Of a stretch of DNA of 64,000 nt, positions 43,476 through 56,636 are shown piece after piece; the first letter of the stretch is position 1, and every line of letters begins with the position of its first letter. The position numbers and the translations under genes were made by a program. Below the pieces are notes generated by a model that worked only from the letters and a program-made list of their open reading frames with translations, ran no database searches and was not told the DNA's origin. The stretch lies in assembly GCA_029582165.1 (NCBI GenBank), contig CM055871.1, positions 3,355,501 to 3,419,500 of the forward strand. The letters run 5' to 3'. The stretch comes from Portulaca oleracea (Eukaryota > Streptophyta > Magnoliopsida > Caryophyllales > Portulacaceae).

Positions 43476-46400
43476 TGTAACACCCCAACCTTAATCACAA
43501 GGTTAAGACTACACTTAGAGACCCAAACCTGCGATTAGCGCAGCGGAACACCTTAGGTCGAGGCATTACCGCCGTCTCCCAAAAGAGACAAGGCAACAAC
43601 ACACAAAAGATACTTCCAAAACCACAAGATAACTTACTAACTTGAGAACCTTCACTAATAAAACTTATACAACCCCTGGATAAAATACATAACTTTAACA
43701 TAACTTAAAAACTAGAACAACTTCCAAGAATTCCAGCTTGCCCTTGCTGACCGATGAAAACCTTAGAGAACTACCTCAAGAACCTTGAATTACTTTGCAA
43801 CCGACTTGTCCTTGCCCTGGGAGCTCGAACCTCCTAAAACAAAACATTAAAACATTGCAAAAAGGTGAGTGGGGAAACACTCAGTACGTAAACCTCCAGC
43901 ACGTAAACCGTTCGAAAACGGTTTTGGTGCCGGCATTTAAATTCATTTTGAAAACAAGGGAAGGATATTAAAATAGGACTTGCATGACATGAACATAAAC
44001 ATATGCATAATATAAATCAATGAAGATAGAAAGTAGGTGGAACCCTTACGATCGGTGCAAGCACCTCACACACGCGTATGCCCAAGTTGATCTAAACTTG
44101 GAATGATTGACTGTTAAACAGTCGACACTGGCCATGTCAAGGCACTCTGATCAGGAGTGCTAAAACATGGATGTTATCATAAGCATAAAAATGTGGGTCC
44201 ACTAAAAGATGTAAAGATATTGAAATTCATGGAACTTGACATAGCATGAAATACATGAACTATGAGTATAATTTAAACGTAAAAATTTGGACAATTATGC
44301 ACCTTGAACGCTAAAGTCTTTACAAATTTGGCTTGAGACGGCTTTGGGAACTTGTCAACTAAGATAAGAATAAGTAGAAACGAAGAACCGAATAAAGTTC
44401 TAAATTAGATTTATAAGTTTAGAAACTTAATAATTAACATGGAGTAACTTTTTGAGAATAAAATTTCAGGTTATAGTAAAATATTGTTTATAGCATAACT
44501 TGAGTTAGGAAAATCGAAACAAAGTAAAAGAGTACATCTCGGAATAGAGAAAATCATAATCTACAACTTTGTCAACAGAACCAGAAGCTAAGAATGAGTG
44601 GAAGGGCCCCAAAATGGGCCCGGACAGAAGCTGAATATATGAAACTTTAAGCTTTTCGGGTCGAAAATACATGAGAAGTATGATGTAAAAGGTGATTAAA
44701 ATAAAAGGACTTGAATACAAGAGAATAGGCTTGAATCAATGAGGAATAGGATGATTATAAATTGGAAGCTCGGATGCGAAAATAATGAGTTCAACTATGG
44801 TTTGATAATACGATATGGAATGAAAAGACGAAATGGAGCAAGATATACATGTCCAAAAGTGAATAAAAGTAAGCTTGGATTAATGAACTATGAAATGAGT
44901 GATGAAATGAGGAATGAATTGGATAACATTAGAGATTATCAAGCTAGAAAGAGCTTTTAGCTAGAGCAAAGATATTGAACACGATACTTAAAGAAATATA
45001 GGCAATAAGGACTTACTAACACATTAGCTCTTGAAGAGTATACATAAGACTTACTTAGGACTCCAAGATGGTACACTTAGCCTTAAACACATAACTCTAT
45101 AATGACAATATATATCCATGACTCATTTATACCTAGAACCCCTCATTGGGTTGATTTGAGGCCCAAAAGCTAATAATTTACAAAGGTTATTTTGAGCAGA
45201 AAACCATTCTGGACAGCCCGGTTTCCCGGGGTCGTAACTCACACTCCCGATATCGGATGACAAAGAACCATACCTTTCCGGAAAGCTTGCTACATGGCCT
45301 AAAACTTTCATGTTTACCATAAAAACAAAAGAGGTCTCCAAAAGGACGAAAAACAGCCCTCAAAACACTGACTCAGAATTCGTATTTAAAAACGTGAGGT
45401 TACGGTTTTGGTCGTAACTCGGGCTATACATGTCGGAAATTCGAAATTCCAAAGCCTATGGTTTGCTAACACCTTAAGCTATCCAATGGAGTATAAATTT
45501 GGGCAAAAATCTCACTTTTATAATTCTGTAATTTTCCAGAATTGAAAACAGTAGCTAAAACACCTAAAACTCATTTTTTAATTGGATTTTCCCACTCTTA
45601 ATCATATTAAAACTTAACCAAATTTCATCTAACCTTAATCCACCATATTTCCAGAATATAAACCATGAAAAACTCTTCATCAAAGGCCTTGAAAACCACA
45701 TGCATCCATGGATTAAACATTAACTTCACATAATAAACACACTCTTGAACTCTTGCTCCAAAACTCACAAATTCACCCAAATTAAGCATGATAACTCTTA
45801 ATTCATAAACTCACAACAATATCTCAGCCCTTAAACACATAAAAACTCACAAGAAATCCACATGCATCAACACTAATTCATCATCCACCATGAATTCAAC
45901 AAGAACCTCTCAAAACTCATCCAAACACACATGCATAAACTTGAAACTCAAACCCTAACTTAACCACAACAATTATATACTTGAATTCATGAATAAAGAG
46001 AGTAAAAGAGATGGAATTCACCAAAGAAACATAAATTAAACATAGAATTTCAGATTAGGTTTGAAAGAAATTGAAGTGGGGTTTGAGAGATTACCTTGGA
46101 GTTAAAAATGGATGAAAACACAAGAGAGGAAGAGGGGATGCATGCACGGAAACCACCGCCGGCTGGCGGAAAAGTGGCGGAAACTGGCCGGAGCTGGCTG
46201 GAAGTGGACACCAAGTGTAGTGAGTGGGAGGAGTTTGAGATTTTGAGAGTGTAGTTAGAGAAAATGAGATGGGTGTTGAATTGAGTTAAAATGAGCCTCC
46301 CACTTCTACTACTACTATTGTATACTCCCTCACTTAATTTAAAACACCAATACTAACTTAATTAAAATCTGAAAATACAACCTTAATAAATTAGTTTTAA

Positions 46401-47066
46401 GTAAATAAATTAAAAGTAATTAGTTTGGTTCAAATTTGAAAAGAAGTGAGGTGTATTGAGACCCCCTTCTACTAAACATTTAAAACACACTCAAAACTAT
46501 CATCCAATTACCAATGCTAACAATAAATGAGATTAAAACCTTGATTAAAAATAATAATAGGATGATAACATTAGGAGTAATTAAATGGTAATCGAGGTAG
46601 TAACTTGAAATATCGGGTTTTTGTAGGAAATAAAATATACCGATAATAATTGGGTAACATAAAAATAAAATACAATGACACTTGAATTAAAATAATAAGG
46701 TGGAAAATTACCTCTTGAAATTATGTAAGGGATTAAAATGTAAGAAATTAAAATTGGAACGGTAAAATATATATATAAATCGGAACAAGTAATTCGTAAC
46801 CGATTCTCGGTAAATAAATTTATAACGTAAAACGTATAAACTGAAATACTTTAACTTATTGAACGAATATGTAAAGTAACTTTTAAGCCGACAATTCGGC
46901 ACCTTAGCCATCTCCTGCGCGAGACTTGTCACCGATAACTATAAATAAACGAGTACGTTGATAAATAATAAAAAATAAACGCGAAAAGAAAAAAAATTAT
47001 AACGCGATTTAGATAATTACTGTGATTAATAAGTAATTAAACATGATTTTGGGGTGGGTTATTACA
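43476..47066 (-). repeat. Tekay-like LTR, left (inner) copy, 3.6 kb
   Basis: The minus strand begins TGTAATAACCCACCCC (47066) and ends GGGTGTTACA (43476). Non-coding, with one CG-rich patch (about 46140-46200, 'ccaccgccggctggcgg'). It is the 3' LTR of the pol-bearing unit. Confidence 0.85.
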
Positions 47067-47084
47067 CCCTCCCCCCCTAAAAAG
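47067..47084 (-). other. Polypurine tract
   Basis: The minus strand reads CTTTTTAGGGGGGAGGG directly before the LTR, as required for plus-strand priming. Confidence 0.8.
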
Positions 47085-47132
47085 AAGTTTCGTCCCCGAA
47101 ACTTGATTGCGGTTAAAACGTGATTGATTACC

Positions 47133-48092
47133 TCAAAAGAGATGAGGATATCGCTCTTTCATGCCTTCCTCGGTTTCCCACGTGGCTTCCGAGGTATCTT
47201 GATTTGCCCACAGCACTTTGACTAAGCTAGAAGGTAATTCTATCCGGTATGCTACCGGGTTGATCTTTTCTATCACCGGATATGACCCAATAAAACGTGG
47301 GCTTAATTTCCCTTTGATGTTAAATCCCCGAATCCCTTTTGTCGGAGAAATCTTGAGAAAAACGTGATCTCCAACTTGGAATTCAAGAGGTTTTCGCCTC
47401 TTATCTGCATAGCTCCTTTGCCGACTCTGGGCGGTCTTGATGTGCTGTTGGATGACTCGGATCTTATCTGCCGTGTCCTGAACTAACTCTGGACCTATGA
47501 CTAGCGCTTCATCTAGTTCTCCCCAACATAACGGGGTACGGCATTTTCGACCATAGAGCGCCTCAAACGGGGCCATTTTAATGGTGGCTTGGTAGCTATT
47601 ATTATATGAAAATTCTATGAGTGGGAGGAATTCATCCCAATCCCTCTGAAAATCTAGAACGCATGCACGCAGCATATCTTCTACAATCTGGTTTACCCTT
47701 TCGATTTGACCATCACTCTCCGGATGGTAGGAGCTACTAAAATTGAGTCGAGTGCCAAAAGCTCTCTGCAATGCGCTCAAAAACCTTGATTGAAATCTCG
47801 TATCCCGGTCGGACACTATACCTTTTGGAATTCTATGTAAACGGACAATCTCTTGAATGTAAATATCCGCTAACTTATCTACCTTCCATCCTTCATGGAT
47901 AGGAATAAAATGTGCCGACTTGGTTAGGCGGTCCACAATGACCCAGATGGTGTTCTTTCTTGTCATGGTGAGGGGTAAACCCATGATAAAATCCATAGAG
48001 ATCGACTTCCATTTCCATGTGGGAATTTCCAAAGGTCTAAGCTCCCCTGATGGCCGTTGATGTTCTGCTTGATCCTTTGACAAGTTAGACAC
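47133..48092 (-). pseudogene. Ty3/gypsy integrase core and C-terminus
   Basis: A 319-codon minus ORF: SMDFIMGLPLT (first Asp), IVSDRDTRFQSRFL (second Asp), SYHPESDGQIERVNQIVEDM (Glu region), ALYGRKCRTPLCWGEL, VGDHVFLKISPTKGI and FIGSYPVIEKINPVAYRIEL. The end, DTSEATWETEEGMKERYPHL, is a chromodomain-like tail typical of Tekay. Between 'PSSLVKV' and 'LWANQ' the conserved VFHVS block is missing, a deletion. The N-terminal zinc domain lies upstream in another frame. Confidence 0.85.
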
Positions 48093-48500
48093 TTATCCAC
48101 ATAATTAGCTATATCCTTTTTCATATTTGGCCACCAAAAAGTTTTCCTTCAAATCCCTATACATCTTGGTGCCTCCAGGGTGTACTGAATATAACGAGTT
48201 GTGGCTTTCTTCCAAAAGCTTTAACCTTAAGCCTCCCTTGTTAGGTACGCACAACCTATTCTGGAATCTTAAGGTTTCATCTTCTTGAATCAGGAATTCC
48301 GACATCCTTTTTGTGACAAGACTGTCCATGATCCTCTTGAGTTCAGAATCGTTCACTTGTTCCGCCTTAATTTCCTCAATAATGGACGGTTGTAGGGATA
48401 ATGCAACTAATTTCTTTGTCACTTTCCCTTGCCTGACTAGCTCCGTACTCTCTTTACATAGCTCCTGTTGTAGTTTTGGGTGAACCTCTAGATAGGTCAA
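48093..48500 (-). pseudogene. Integrase N-terminal zinc region, frame-shifted
   Basis: The minus peptide has KLLEESHNSLYSVHPGGTKM YRDLKENF (the two His of the HHCC zinc finger) and ends at a stop after ... KYEKGYS. The paired Cys (CLTCQR-type) lies beyond, at about 48060-48100 in the next frame. It connects RNase H to integrase in the polyprotein. Confidence 0.75.
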
Positions 48501-48576
48501 CTTTCCATGCTGAGTCTTCCTACTCAGAGCATCTGCTACTACATTTGTTTTACCAGGATGGTATTAGATATCTAAG

Positions 48577-48987
48577 TCATAATCCTTGATAAATTCTAAC
48601 CATCTTCGCTACCTTAAATTCAACTCCTTCTGAGTGAATATGTATTTGAGACTTTTGTGATCTATAAAAAATAGTCGTATGAACTCCACATAGATAACGC
48701 CTCCAAACCTTCAAAGCAAACACCACTACTGCGAGCTCTAGGTCATGTGTTGGGTAATTTTTCTCGTAAGGCTTTAATTGTCGTGACGTATAAGCTATCA
48801 CCTTATTGTCCTGCATCAGCACATATCCTAAACCTTGATGGGATGCATCATTATATACCACATACTCTCTTCCTTCCTTGGAAAGGGATAACACCGGTGC
48901 GGTTGTTAACTTTTCTTTGAGCACTTGGAAGGCTTCTTCACATTCATCAGACCATTCAAAACGAGTTGACTTTTTGAGTACACCCAA
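48577..48987 (-). pseudogene. Ty3/gypsy RNase H
   Basis: The minus peptide contains [60 protein letters not shown] and [20 protein letters not shown], the standard RT connection and RNase H text. The last part is out of frame with what follows. Confidence 0.85.
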
Positions 48988-49565
48988 ATATCATCTAGAA
49001 ACACTACTACAAACTTATCCAAATGGGGTTTGAACACCCGATTCATCAAATCCATAAATACTACGGCATTGGTAAGCCCAAACGGCATCATCAGAATTCA
49101 TAGTGCCCGTACCTTGTCCTAAAAGCGCCTTGGTATATCCTCACCCTAACTCGAGTGGTGGTATCCTCGACCTTAAATCTATCTTGGAAAACATTCCGCT
49201 CCTTGAAGTCGCCAAACAGATCATCGATCCTTGGATGAGGGTACTTGTTCTTGATGGTAACCTTGTTCGTGTCTCAGAATCAATACATAGCCTTAAGCTA
49301 CCGTCCTTCTTCTTTACGAAGGCACCGGGCTCCCTAGGGTGATGCGCTGGGTCTAATGAATCCTTACTTAATAATTCTTCCATGTATCTTCAACTCCTTA
49401 AGCTCTACTGGCGCCATTCGGTAAGATGCTTTGGATACTGGCCTAGTTCCAGGAATTAATTTAATCTTAACGTCAATCTCCCTCTTCGGGGGTAATTCCG
49501 TAATTTCCTTGGGGAAAACGTCCGGAAACTAGCGCACCACTGGAATCTCCTCTATCTTGGTTGGG
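48988..49565 (-). pseudogene. Ty3/gypsy RT, heavily deleted
   Basis: Minus fragments: FPDVFPKEITELPPKREIDV and NLVPGTRPVSKASYRMAPVE (about 49400-49565), FVKKKDGSLRLCIDS (about 49280-49340), and [20 protein letters not shown] then [14 protein letters not shown] (the catalytic FLDD; 49000-49091). Stops and losses of tens to hundreds of bases lie between them, so no active RT can be made. Confidence 0.8.
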
Positions 49566-49824
49566 TCTTTGTAAATTAAGCAAAACATTGGTTATTCTAA
49601 AAAGGTTTAAGCTTTACTAGTCTAAGATTTATCTTCTCATATTGGTAGTTAACAAGAGGTAACACAATTGATGGGGATAAGAATTATAATTATGTTATGA
49701 ATAAGGAAATCCATAAGAGATGCTGAAATGAGCTTGACATGAAGGAGAAGATCTTGAGTAAGCTTTTGATAATCAAATCTGGGTTTGGGAGATGTTTATG
49801 TATGTTTTCAGAAATATCGTGGAG

Positions 49825-52800
49825 TTTCTAGTGTTGCACAGAGGCAAGAAAACCTTCAAGCTTCAGAGAGAAAGGTTTTGGGTAAATATGTCAAGATTCT
49901 TGAATTAGGAAAATCAGTACCAGGGATGCATGAATGATTGGCAAAAGTTGTTTGGGATATGCAAGGCGTAAGCTGATGAAATGGGTCGAATAGTAACTTG
50001 TATTTAAGCTAAATCTTGAATATGAACTGTAGATGTTGTTGAGAATGATGATTATTTCGGGAGGAGAAAAGATGATCAAATAAGAAATACAATAGAATAG
50101 GTGTAGTCGATCACCACTGGATGTACGAGTAGATTATTGTTAGAATAAAGACACTTATCCAAAAAGGAAATTGAGAAAAAAAAAGAGTCGCCAATAAAGT
50201 GTGGGCATAACATTAAGGAGCTAAAATGATTGGTCGGTAACGATGACAAGTTCTCCTAAAAATTCTTGAGAATGGGAAATGATTAGAATTGACGAAGTTG
50301 ATTGCTATCTTACGACGATGAAAAGTGAATTTGGGAGGGGAATGTACAATATGAGTGGGAGGTGAAGCTTGATTTAAATAATAAACTCGAGGTATGATAG
50401 CCCTACCGAGGAGGGTTGAAACTTACAATGGTTGTTCATCAAAGGAGAAGGCTAGGGGGATTCTGATACATGTGTATGGTTAAACGAGATCAGAACTTCT
50501 AAAACCTCATAATTTTGTTGGACGTCTCTAAGATACCCGTATACATAACGAGTTTTTCCTTCAATCTGCATTTCCCTCTTAGTCTCGCTCTTAATTACAA
50601 ATCCCTTACTCCCAATATGAACCTCCTCATTCATTATGACTCTATTGCCTCCCTTTTTGTTTCCTCCCTGACCTAGTTCCTGATACAGGGTTAGGGATGA
50701 CTATTATTAACTCCTCAACCGGGCCTAAATCTCTGTATTCGTGCTAAAGCCCCCATTATGGGTACCGTGTCCTTGAAGTCCTTGTTTACCTCATTGACCA
50801 CTATTATTAGGTTCTTCACACCATTTAAACAATTCAGATAAATATAAAGAGTACTTCTTCCTCTTATCACTTCAAGCTGGCTTTCCTTGAAGCCTCATTC
50901 ATGGGCTCTCCCTATGGTGAAGAATTCATTGAGCTTTGCAACATGCTACATTATTACAGCAAAATATATTTTTATCTCGCATAACTTATTGCCACCACCT
51001 TTTTTTTTTTTCTATAACTCGTTTCCTAACAACTTTGATTTTAACAACGATTGTATCCTCGTAAGGTTCTCATTGCTTTGCTCGATTATACGCCCACATA
51101 CATGCATCTCATAATAGGCAACCTCAAATAAAGTTCTCATAACCCCTGTAACAAAATCGACCCTATTGCCGCACAAGGCCATCATAGGTATATATAGAGA
51201 GAGATTAGAAGCTCAACATATGATACTGGTGCAGCTATTCAAGCGTTCTTAGAAAACAAGAATCTCCCGCAATTCGTTCTATAACATTCTTTTTCCACTC
51301 CTTAACCATAATATAACGCGATAAAAGGGACGAGCTCTACTATTCTTGGATTACATGCAGTGCCCCCTTTTCCCAACAAATCATAGGGAAGCACCAAAAA
51401 CAACATAACTAACTAGCTACAAGGGTGACTTCCAAACATACGAGTTGACTAATCGCACCCCAACAACATAATCGTCTTGCTAAGGTAGGTTAGCTTCCTA
51501 GCTATCTCTGCACAAAAGTTAGTGTAAAAGGGTAGGTTCCTTAAACTTGTGAATTCGACCCCTCTTGGTTACTTGCTTCTTCCACGAGATGGAGCCTCAA
51601 AGGACGGGTATTCCTGCGTTGAATATGACAGATCTTGGGCCTCAAGATGGTCCAATCGAAGTCGTTCTCCACCGGAACGGCAGGTGTAGATGTTCCCATT
51701 TCATGGTCCTTGACTTTCTTTGGTCCTGAGCGTACCTCATCTTGATCCAGATCCATGCTAGGATCTTCTTCTTCTCCGGCTACCTGGGCTGTGGGCGTGG
51801 TCTCCCCATGTGAAGATACATTCGGAACAATTGGTCGTCCCGTGATGAGTGGTGAGAAATGTAAACGAACTTCGTCCGCCGGTAGAGAAAACACGCGCGA
51901 TGGCGCTATTCCTGCGTTGGGAGGCGCTGGTAGTCCTAGCATTTCACGGAGATAGGGTCCTAGTTTGCTAACATAGAGAGTTAGTGACTGTGCAGTTTGA
52001 GTGACCATTGCTTCCATATCTATCTGGTTCCAAGCCCCGACATAGTGGAGGCACCGTGCATGGCGACCTGGTTCTCCTAGGAGGAGCAATTGGCGGTACC
52101 TGTCCCTGATATCATCCCACGGGCTCTCGTGGGGAAGAGTTGCTAGAAGGCATCGGGCTCGGCAAATGTCGTCGTGATATTCGGATTTTGGGGTTCGCAT
52201 GATGCGCCTGTCTAACGCCTTGTAGAGCCTTGAGTTGAACTTGAACGTTAGTAGCAGGGTCCATGAACATCGCAAACGGATTTGGGAGGGGATTGCATCG
52301 GCATCCAACTATACTATACATAGGGTATAACGCAAGGCTTTGAAATTCTTATTATAGCCAAAAAGAGCTTGTCAATGTAAATAATAAAAACAAACTTATG
52401 ACGAGGTTCGAGACTCAACCAAGTTAACCGCTTATGAGCTACCAAAGAAGCTCTCATTTTAACTTTTAAACTGGCCCTGGGCTTAACAATTTCTTAATTA
52501 TGCAAATTACACCATCTTTCGGGCTCCTTTAAAGGTTTAACCCATACTAATATTTAGGACTCATTTCATCCTACACTAATCCCACTAGGGACTTTCTTTA
52601 TAATCTTTTTGTTGACTCTCAAAGACTCTTGAGAAGATACTCTGACATACTTCGTGATTTCCCAACATATTCATAACTTTACTTGTATAGGCTACTAGGC
52701 TCAACTCAAGTTCACCTAGTTTTCTTCCCTTTAAAAATTTTAACTAAAGCTTTCTAAAATCCTGGGAAAAATTCAAGAAGACTTCCTATAAATAGAGCTA

Positions 52801-53030
52801 TCCCAAATTTACATAATCTTGAAAACCTGCAAGGAAGAGCAACTTACATACTACACCAACATTTATAGTGCATGCTCCTCAACAATTCCCAACATAATCA
52901 TCACTTATCATACCAACCATGGAGATACTCATTCTCACATGCCTAACTTTCTCCTTAAACCATAACACAAAATCAATGTCTTAGAGAATTCTATAATCCC
53001 AAATTCTAATTAACTGCTCACGATACCACA
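49825..53030 (-). repeat. Gag-like internal region, right copy
   Basis: Copy of 40265-43471. The readable frame at 51541-52308 (minus) carries the same CRARCLLATLPHESPWDDIR to PENDFDW-type text without the frame change seen in the left copy. Confidence 0.8.
51541..52321 (-). pseudogene. Gag-like ORF, right copy
   Basis: Same product as 42030-42759. Here the downstream acidic part (SMDLDQDEVRSGPKKVKDHE) is in frame with the upstream part, whereas the N-terminal MYSIVGCRCN start (52321) is out of frame with it. Neither copy is therefore intact from start to end. Confidence 0.5.
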
Positions 53031-53034
53031 ATCA

Positions 53035-56000
53035 GTAACACCCAACCTTAATCACAAGGTTAAGACTACACTTAGAGACCCAAACTGCGATTAGCGCAGC
53101 GGAACACCTTAGGTCGAGGCATTACCGACGTCTCCCAAAAGAGACAAGGCAACAACACACAAAAGATACTTCCAAAACCACAAGATAACTTACTAACTTG
53201 AGAACCTTCACTAATAAAACTTATACAACCCCTGGATAAAATACATAACTTTAACATAACTTAAAAACTAGAACAACTTCCAAGAATTCCAGCTTGCCCT
53301 TGCTGACCGATGAAAACCTTAGAGAACTACCTCAAGAACCTTGAATTACTTTGCAACCGACTTGTCCTTGCCCTGGGAGCTCGAACCTCCTAAAACAAAA
53401 CATTAAAACATTGCAAAAAGGTGAGTGGGGAAACACTCAGTACGTAAACCTCCAGCACGTAAACCGTTCGAAAACGGTTTTGGTGCCGGCATTTAAATTC
53501 ATTTTGAAAACAAGGGAAGGATATTAAAATAGGACTTGCATGACATGAACATAAACATATGCATAATATAAATCAATGAAGATAGAAAGTAGGTGGAACC
53601 CTTACGATCGGTGCAAGCACCTCACACACGCGTATGCCCAAGTTGATCTAAACTTGGAATGATTGACTGTTAAACAGTCGACACTGGCCATGTCAAGGCA
53701 CTCTGATCAGGAGTGCTAAAACATGGATGTTATCATAAGCATAAAAATGTGGGTCCACTAAAAGATGTAAAGATATTGAAATTCATGGAACTTGACATAG
53801 CATGAAATACATGAACTATGAGTATAATTTAAACGTAAAAGCTGGACAATTTGCGTACCTTGGAACGCTAAAGTCTTTGGCGGCGCAGCTCGGCTTGGAG
53901 ACGGCTTTGGGAACTTGTCAACTAAGATAAGAATAAGTAGAAACGAAGAACCGAATAAAGTTCTAAATTAGATTTATAAGTTTAGAAACTTAATAATTAA
54001 CATGGAGTAACTTTTTGAGAATAAAATTTCAGGTTATAGTAAAATATTGTTTATAGCATAACTTGAGTTAGGAAAATCGAAACAAAGTAAAAGAGTACAT
54101 CTCGGAATAGAGAAAATCATAATCTACAACTTTGTCAACAGAACCAGAAGCTAAGAATGAGTGGAAGGGCCCCAAAATGGGCCCGGACAGAAGCTGAATA
54201 TATGAAACTTTAAGCTTTTCGGGTCGAAAATACATGAGAAGTATGATGTAAAAGGTGATTAAAATAAAAGGACTTGAATACAAGAGAATAGGCTTGAATC
54301 AATGAGGAATAGGATGATTATAAATTGGAAGCTCGGATGCGAAAATAATGAGTTCAACTATGGTTTGATAATACGATATGGAATGAAAAGACGAAATGGA
54401 GCAAGATATACATGTCCAAAAGTGAATAAAAGTAAGCTTGGATTAATGAACTATGAAATGAGTGATGAAATGAGGAATGAATTGGATAACATTAGAGATT
54501 ATCAAGCTAGAAAGAGCTTTTAGCTAGAGCAAAGATATTGAACACGATACTTAAAGAAATATAGGCAATAAGGACTTACTAACACATTAGCTCTTGAAGA
54601 GTATACATAAGACTTACTTAGGACTCCAAGATGGTACACTTAGCCTTAAACACATAACTCTATAATGACAATATATATCCATGACTCATTTATACCTAGA
54701 ACCCCTCATTGGGTTGATTTGAGGCCCAAAAGCTAATAATTTACAAAGGTTATTTTGAGCAGAAAACCATTCTGGACAGCCCGGTTTCGGGTCAGAACTC
54801 ACACTCCCGATATCGGATGACAAAGAACCATACCTTTCCGGAAAGCTTGCTACATGGCCTAAAACTTTCATGTTTACCATAAAAACAAAAGAGGTCTCCA
54901 AAAGGACGAAAAACAGCCCTCAAAACACTGACTCAGAATTCGTATTTAAAAACGTGAGGTTACGGTTTTGGTCGTAACTCGGGCTATACATGTCGGAAAT
55001 TCGAAATTCCAAAGCCTATGGTTTGCTAACACCTTAAGCTATCCAATGGAGTATAAATTTGGGCAAAAATCTCACTTTTATAATTCTGTAATTTTCCAGA
55101 ATTGAAAACAGTAGCTAAAACACCTAAAACTCATTTTTTAATTGGATTTTCCCACTCTTAATCATATTAAAACTTAACCAAATTTCATCTAACCTTAATC
55201 CACCATATTTCCAGAATATAAACCATGAAAAACTCTTCATCAAAGGCCTTGAAAACCACATGCATCCATGGATTAAACATTAACTTCACATAATAAACAC
55301 ACTCTTGAACTCTTGCTCCAAAACTCACAAATTCACCCAAATTAAGCATGATAACTCTTAATTCATAAACTCACAACAATATCTCAGCCCTTAAACACAT
55401 AAAAACTCACAAGAAATCCACATGCATCAACACTAATTCATCATCCACCATGAATTCAACAAGAACCTCTCAAAAACTCATCCAAACACACATGCATAAA
55501 CTTGAAACTCAAACCCTAACTTAACCACAACAATTATATACTTGAATTCATGAATAAAGAGAGTAAAAGAGATGGAATTCACCAAAGAAACATAAATTAA
55601 ACATAGAATTTCAGATTAGGTTTGAAAGAAATTGAAGTGGGGTTTGAGAGATTACCCTTGGAGTTAAAAATGGATGAAAACACAAGAGAGAGGAAGAGGG
55701 GGATGCACTGCGCCGGAAACCACCGCCGGCTGGCCGGAAAAGTGGCCGGAAACTGGCCGGAGCTGGCTGGAAGTGGACACCAAGAGGAGGGAGAGGGAGG
55801 AGTTTGAGAGTTTGAGAGTGTAGTGAGAGAAAATGAGATGGGTGTTGAATTGAGTTAAAAATGAGCCTCCCACTTCTACTACTACTATTGTATACTCCCT
55901 CACTTAATTTAAAACACCAATACTAACTTAATTAAAATCTGAAAATACAACCTTAATAAATTAGTTTTAAGTAAATAAATTAAAAGTAATTAGTTTGGTT

Positions 56001-56636
56001 CAAATTTGAAAAGAAGTGAGGTGTATTGAGACCCCCTTCTACTAAACATTTAAAACACACTCAAAACTATCATCCAATTACCAATGCTAACAATAAATGA
56101 GATTAAAACCTTGATTAAAAATAATAATAGGATGATAACATTAGGAGTAATTAAATGGTAATCGAGGTAGTAACTTGAAATATCGGGTTTTTGTAGGAAA
56201 TAAAATATACCGATAATAATTGGGTAACATAAAAATAAAATACAATGACACTTGAATTAAAATAATAAGGTGGAAAATTACCTCTTGAAATTATGTAAGG
56301 GATTAAAATGTAAGAAATTAAAATTGGAACGGTAAAATATATATATAAATCGGAACAAGTAATTCGTAACCGATTCTCGGTAAATAAATTTATAACGTAA
56401 AACGTATAAACTGAAATACTTTAACTTATTGAACGAATATGTAAAGTAACTTTTAAGCCGACAATTCGGCACCTTAGCCATCTCCTGCGCGAGACTTGTC
56501 ACCGATAACTATAAATAAACGAGTACGTTGATAAATAATAAAAAATAAACGCGAAAAGAAAAAAAATTATAACGCGATTTAGATAATTACTGTGATTAAT
56601 AAGTAATTAAACATGATTTTGGGGTGGGTTATTACA
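53035..56636 (-). repeat. Tekay-like LTR, right (outer) copy
   Basis: Copy of 43476-47066, ending at 56636 against host ATATATATATAAAC. This is the 5' LTR of the minus-strand unit. Its PBS reads TGGTATCGTGAGCAG, altered from the canonical form. Confidence 0.85.

Larger units (their letters stand above)
40265..56636 (-). mobile_element. Partial tandem array of a Tekay/Del-like Ty3/gypsy element
   Basis: Two direct repeats, 40265-47066 and 49825-56636, are nearly identical over about 6.8 kb. Each holds one LTR (TGTAATAACCC... start on the minus strand), a primer-binding site and a Gag-like region. Only the interval between them (47067-49824) has pol. Reading on the minus strand: LTR 53035-56636, PBS, gag-like, broken RT, RNase H and integrase, polypurine tract, LTR 43476-47066, then a second PBS and gag-like part cut off at 40265. 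This is LTR-internal-LTR-internal, with the far LTR lost. LTRs of about 3.6 kb and an integrase ending in a chromodomain-like tail fit the Tekay (Del) chromovirus clade. Confidence 0.85.

Noticed and set aside
44505..46932. ORFs of 70-75 codons inside the Tekay-like LTRs
   Set aside because: They occur in both LTR copies but lack any domain and are AT-rich random frames.
40265..47066. Record-length (6.8 kb) LTRs
   Set aside because: A tRNA-iMet primer site and a typical LTR end lie inside each repeat at about 43.47 and 53.03 kb, so the LTR is about 3.6 kb and the rest is internal sequence.
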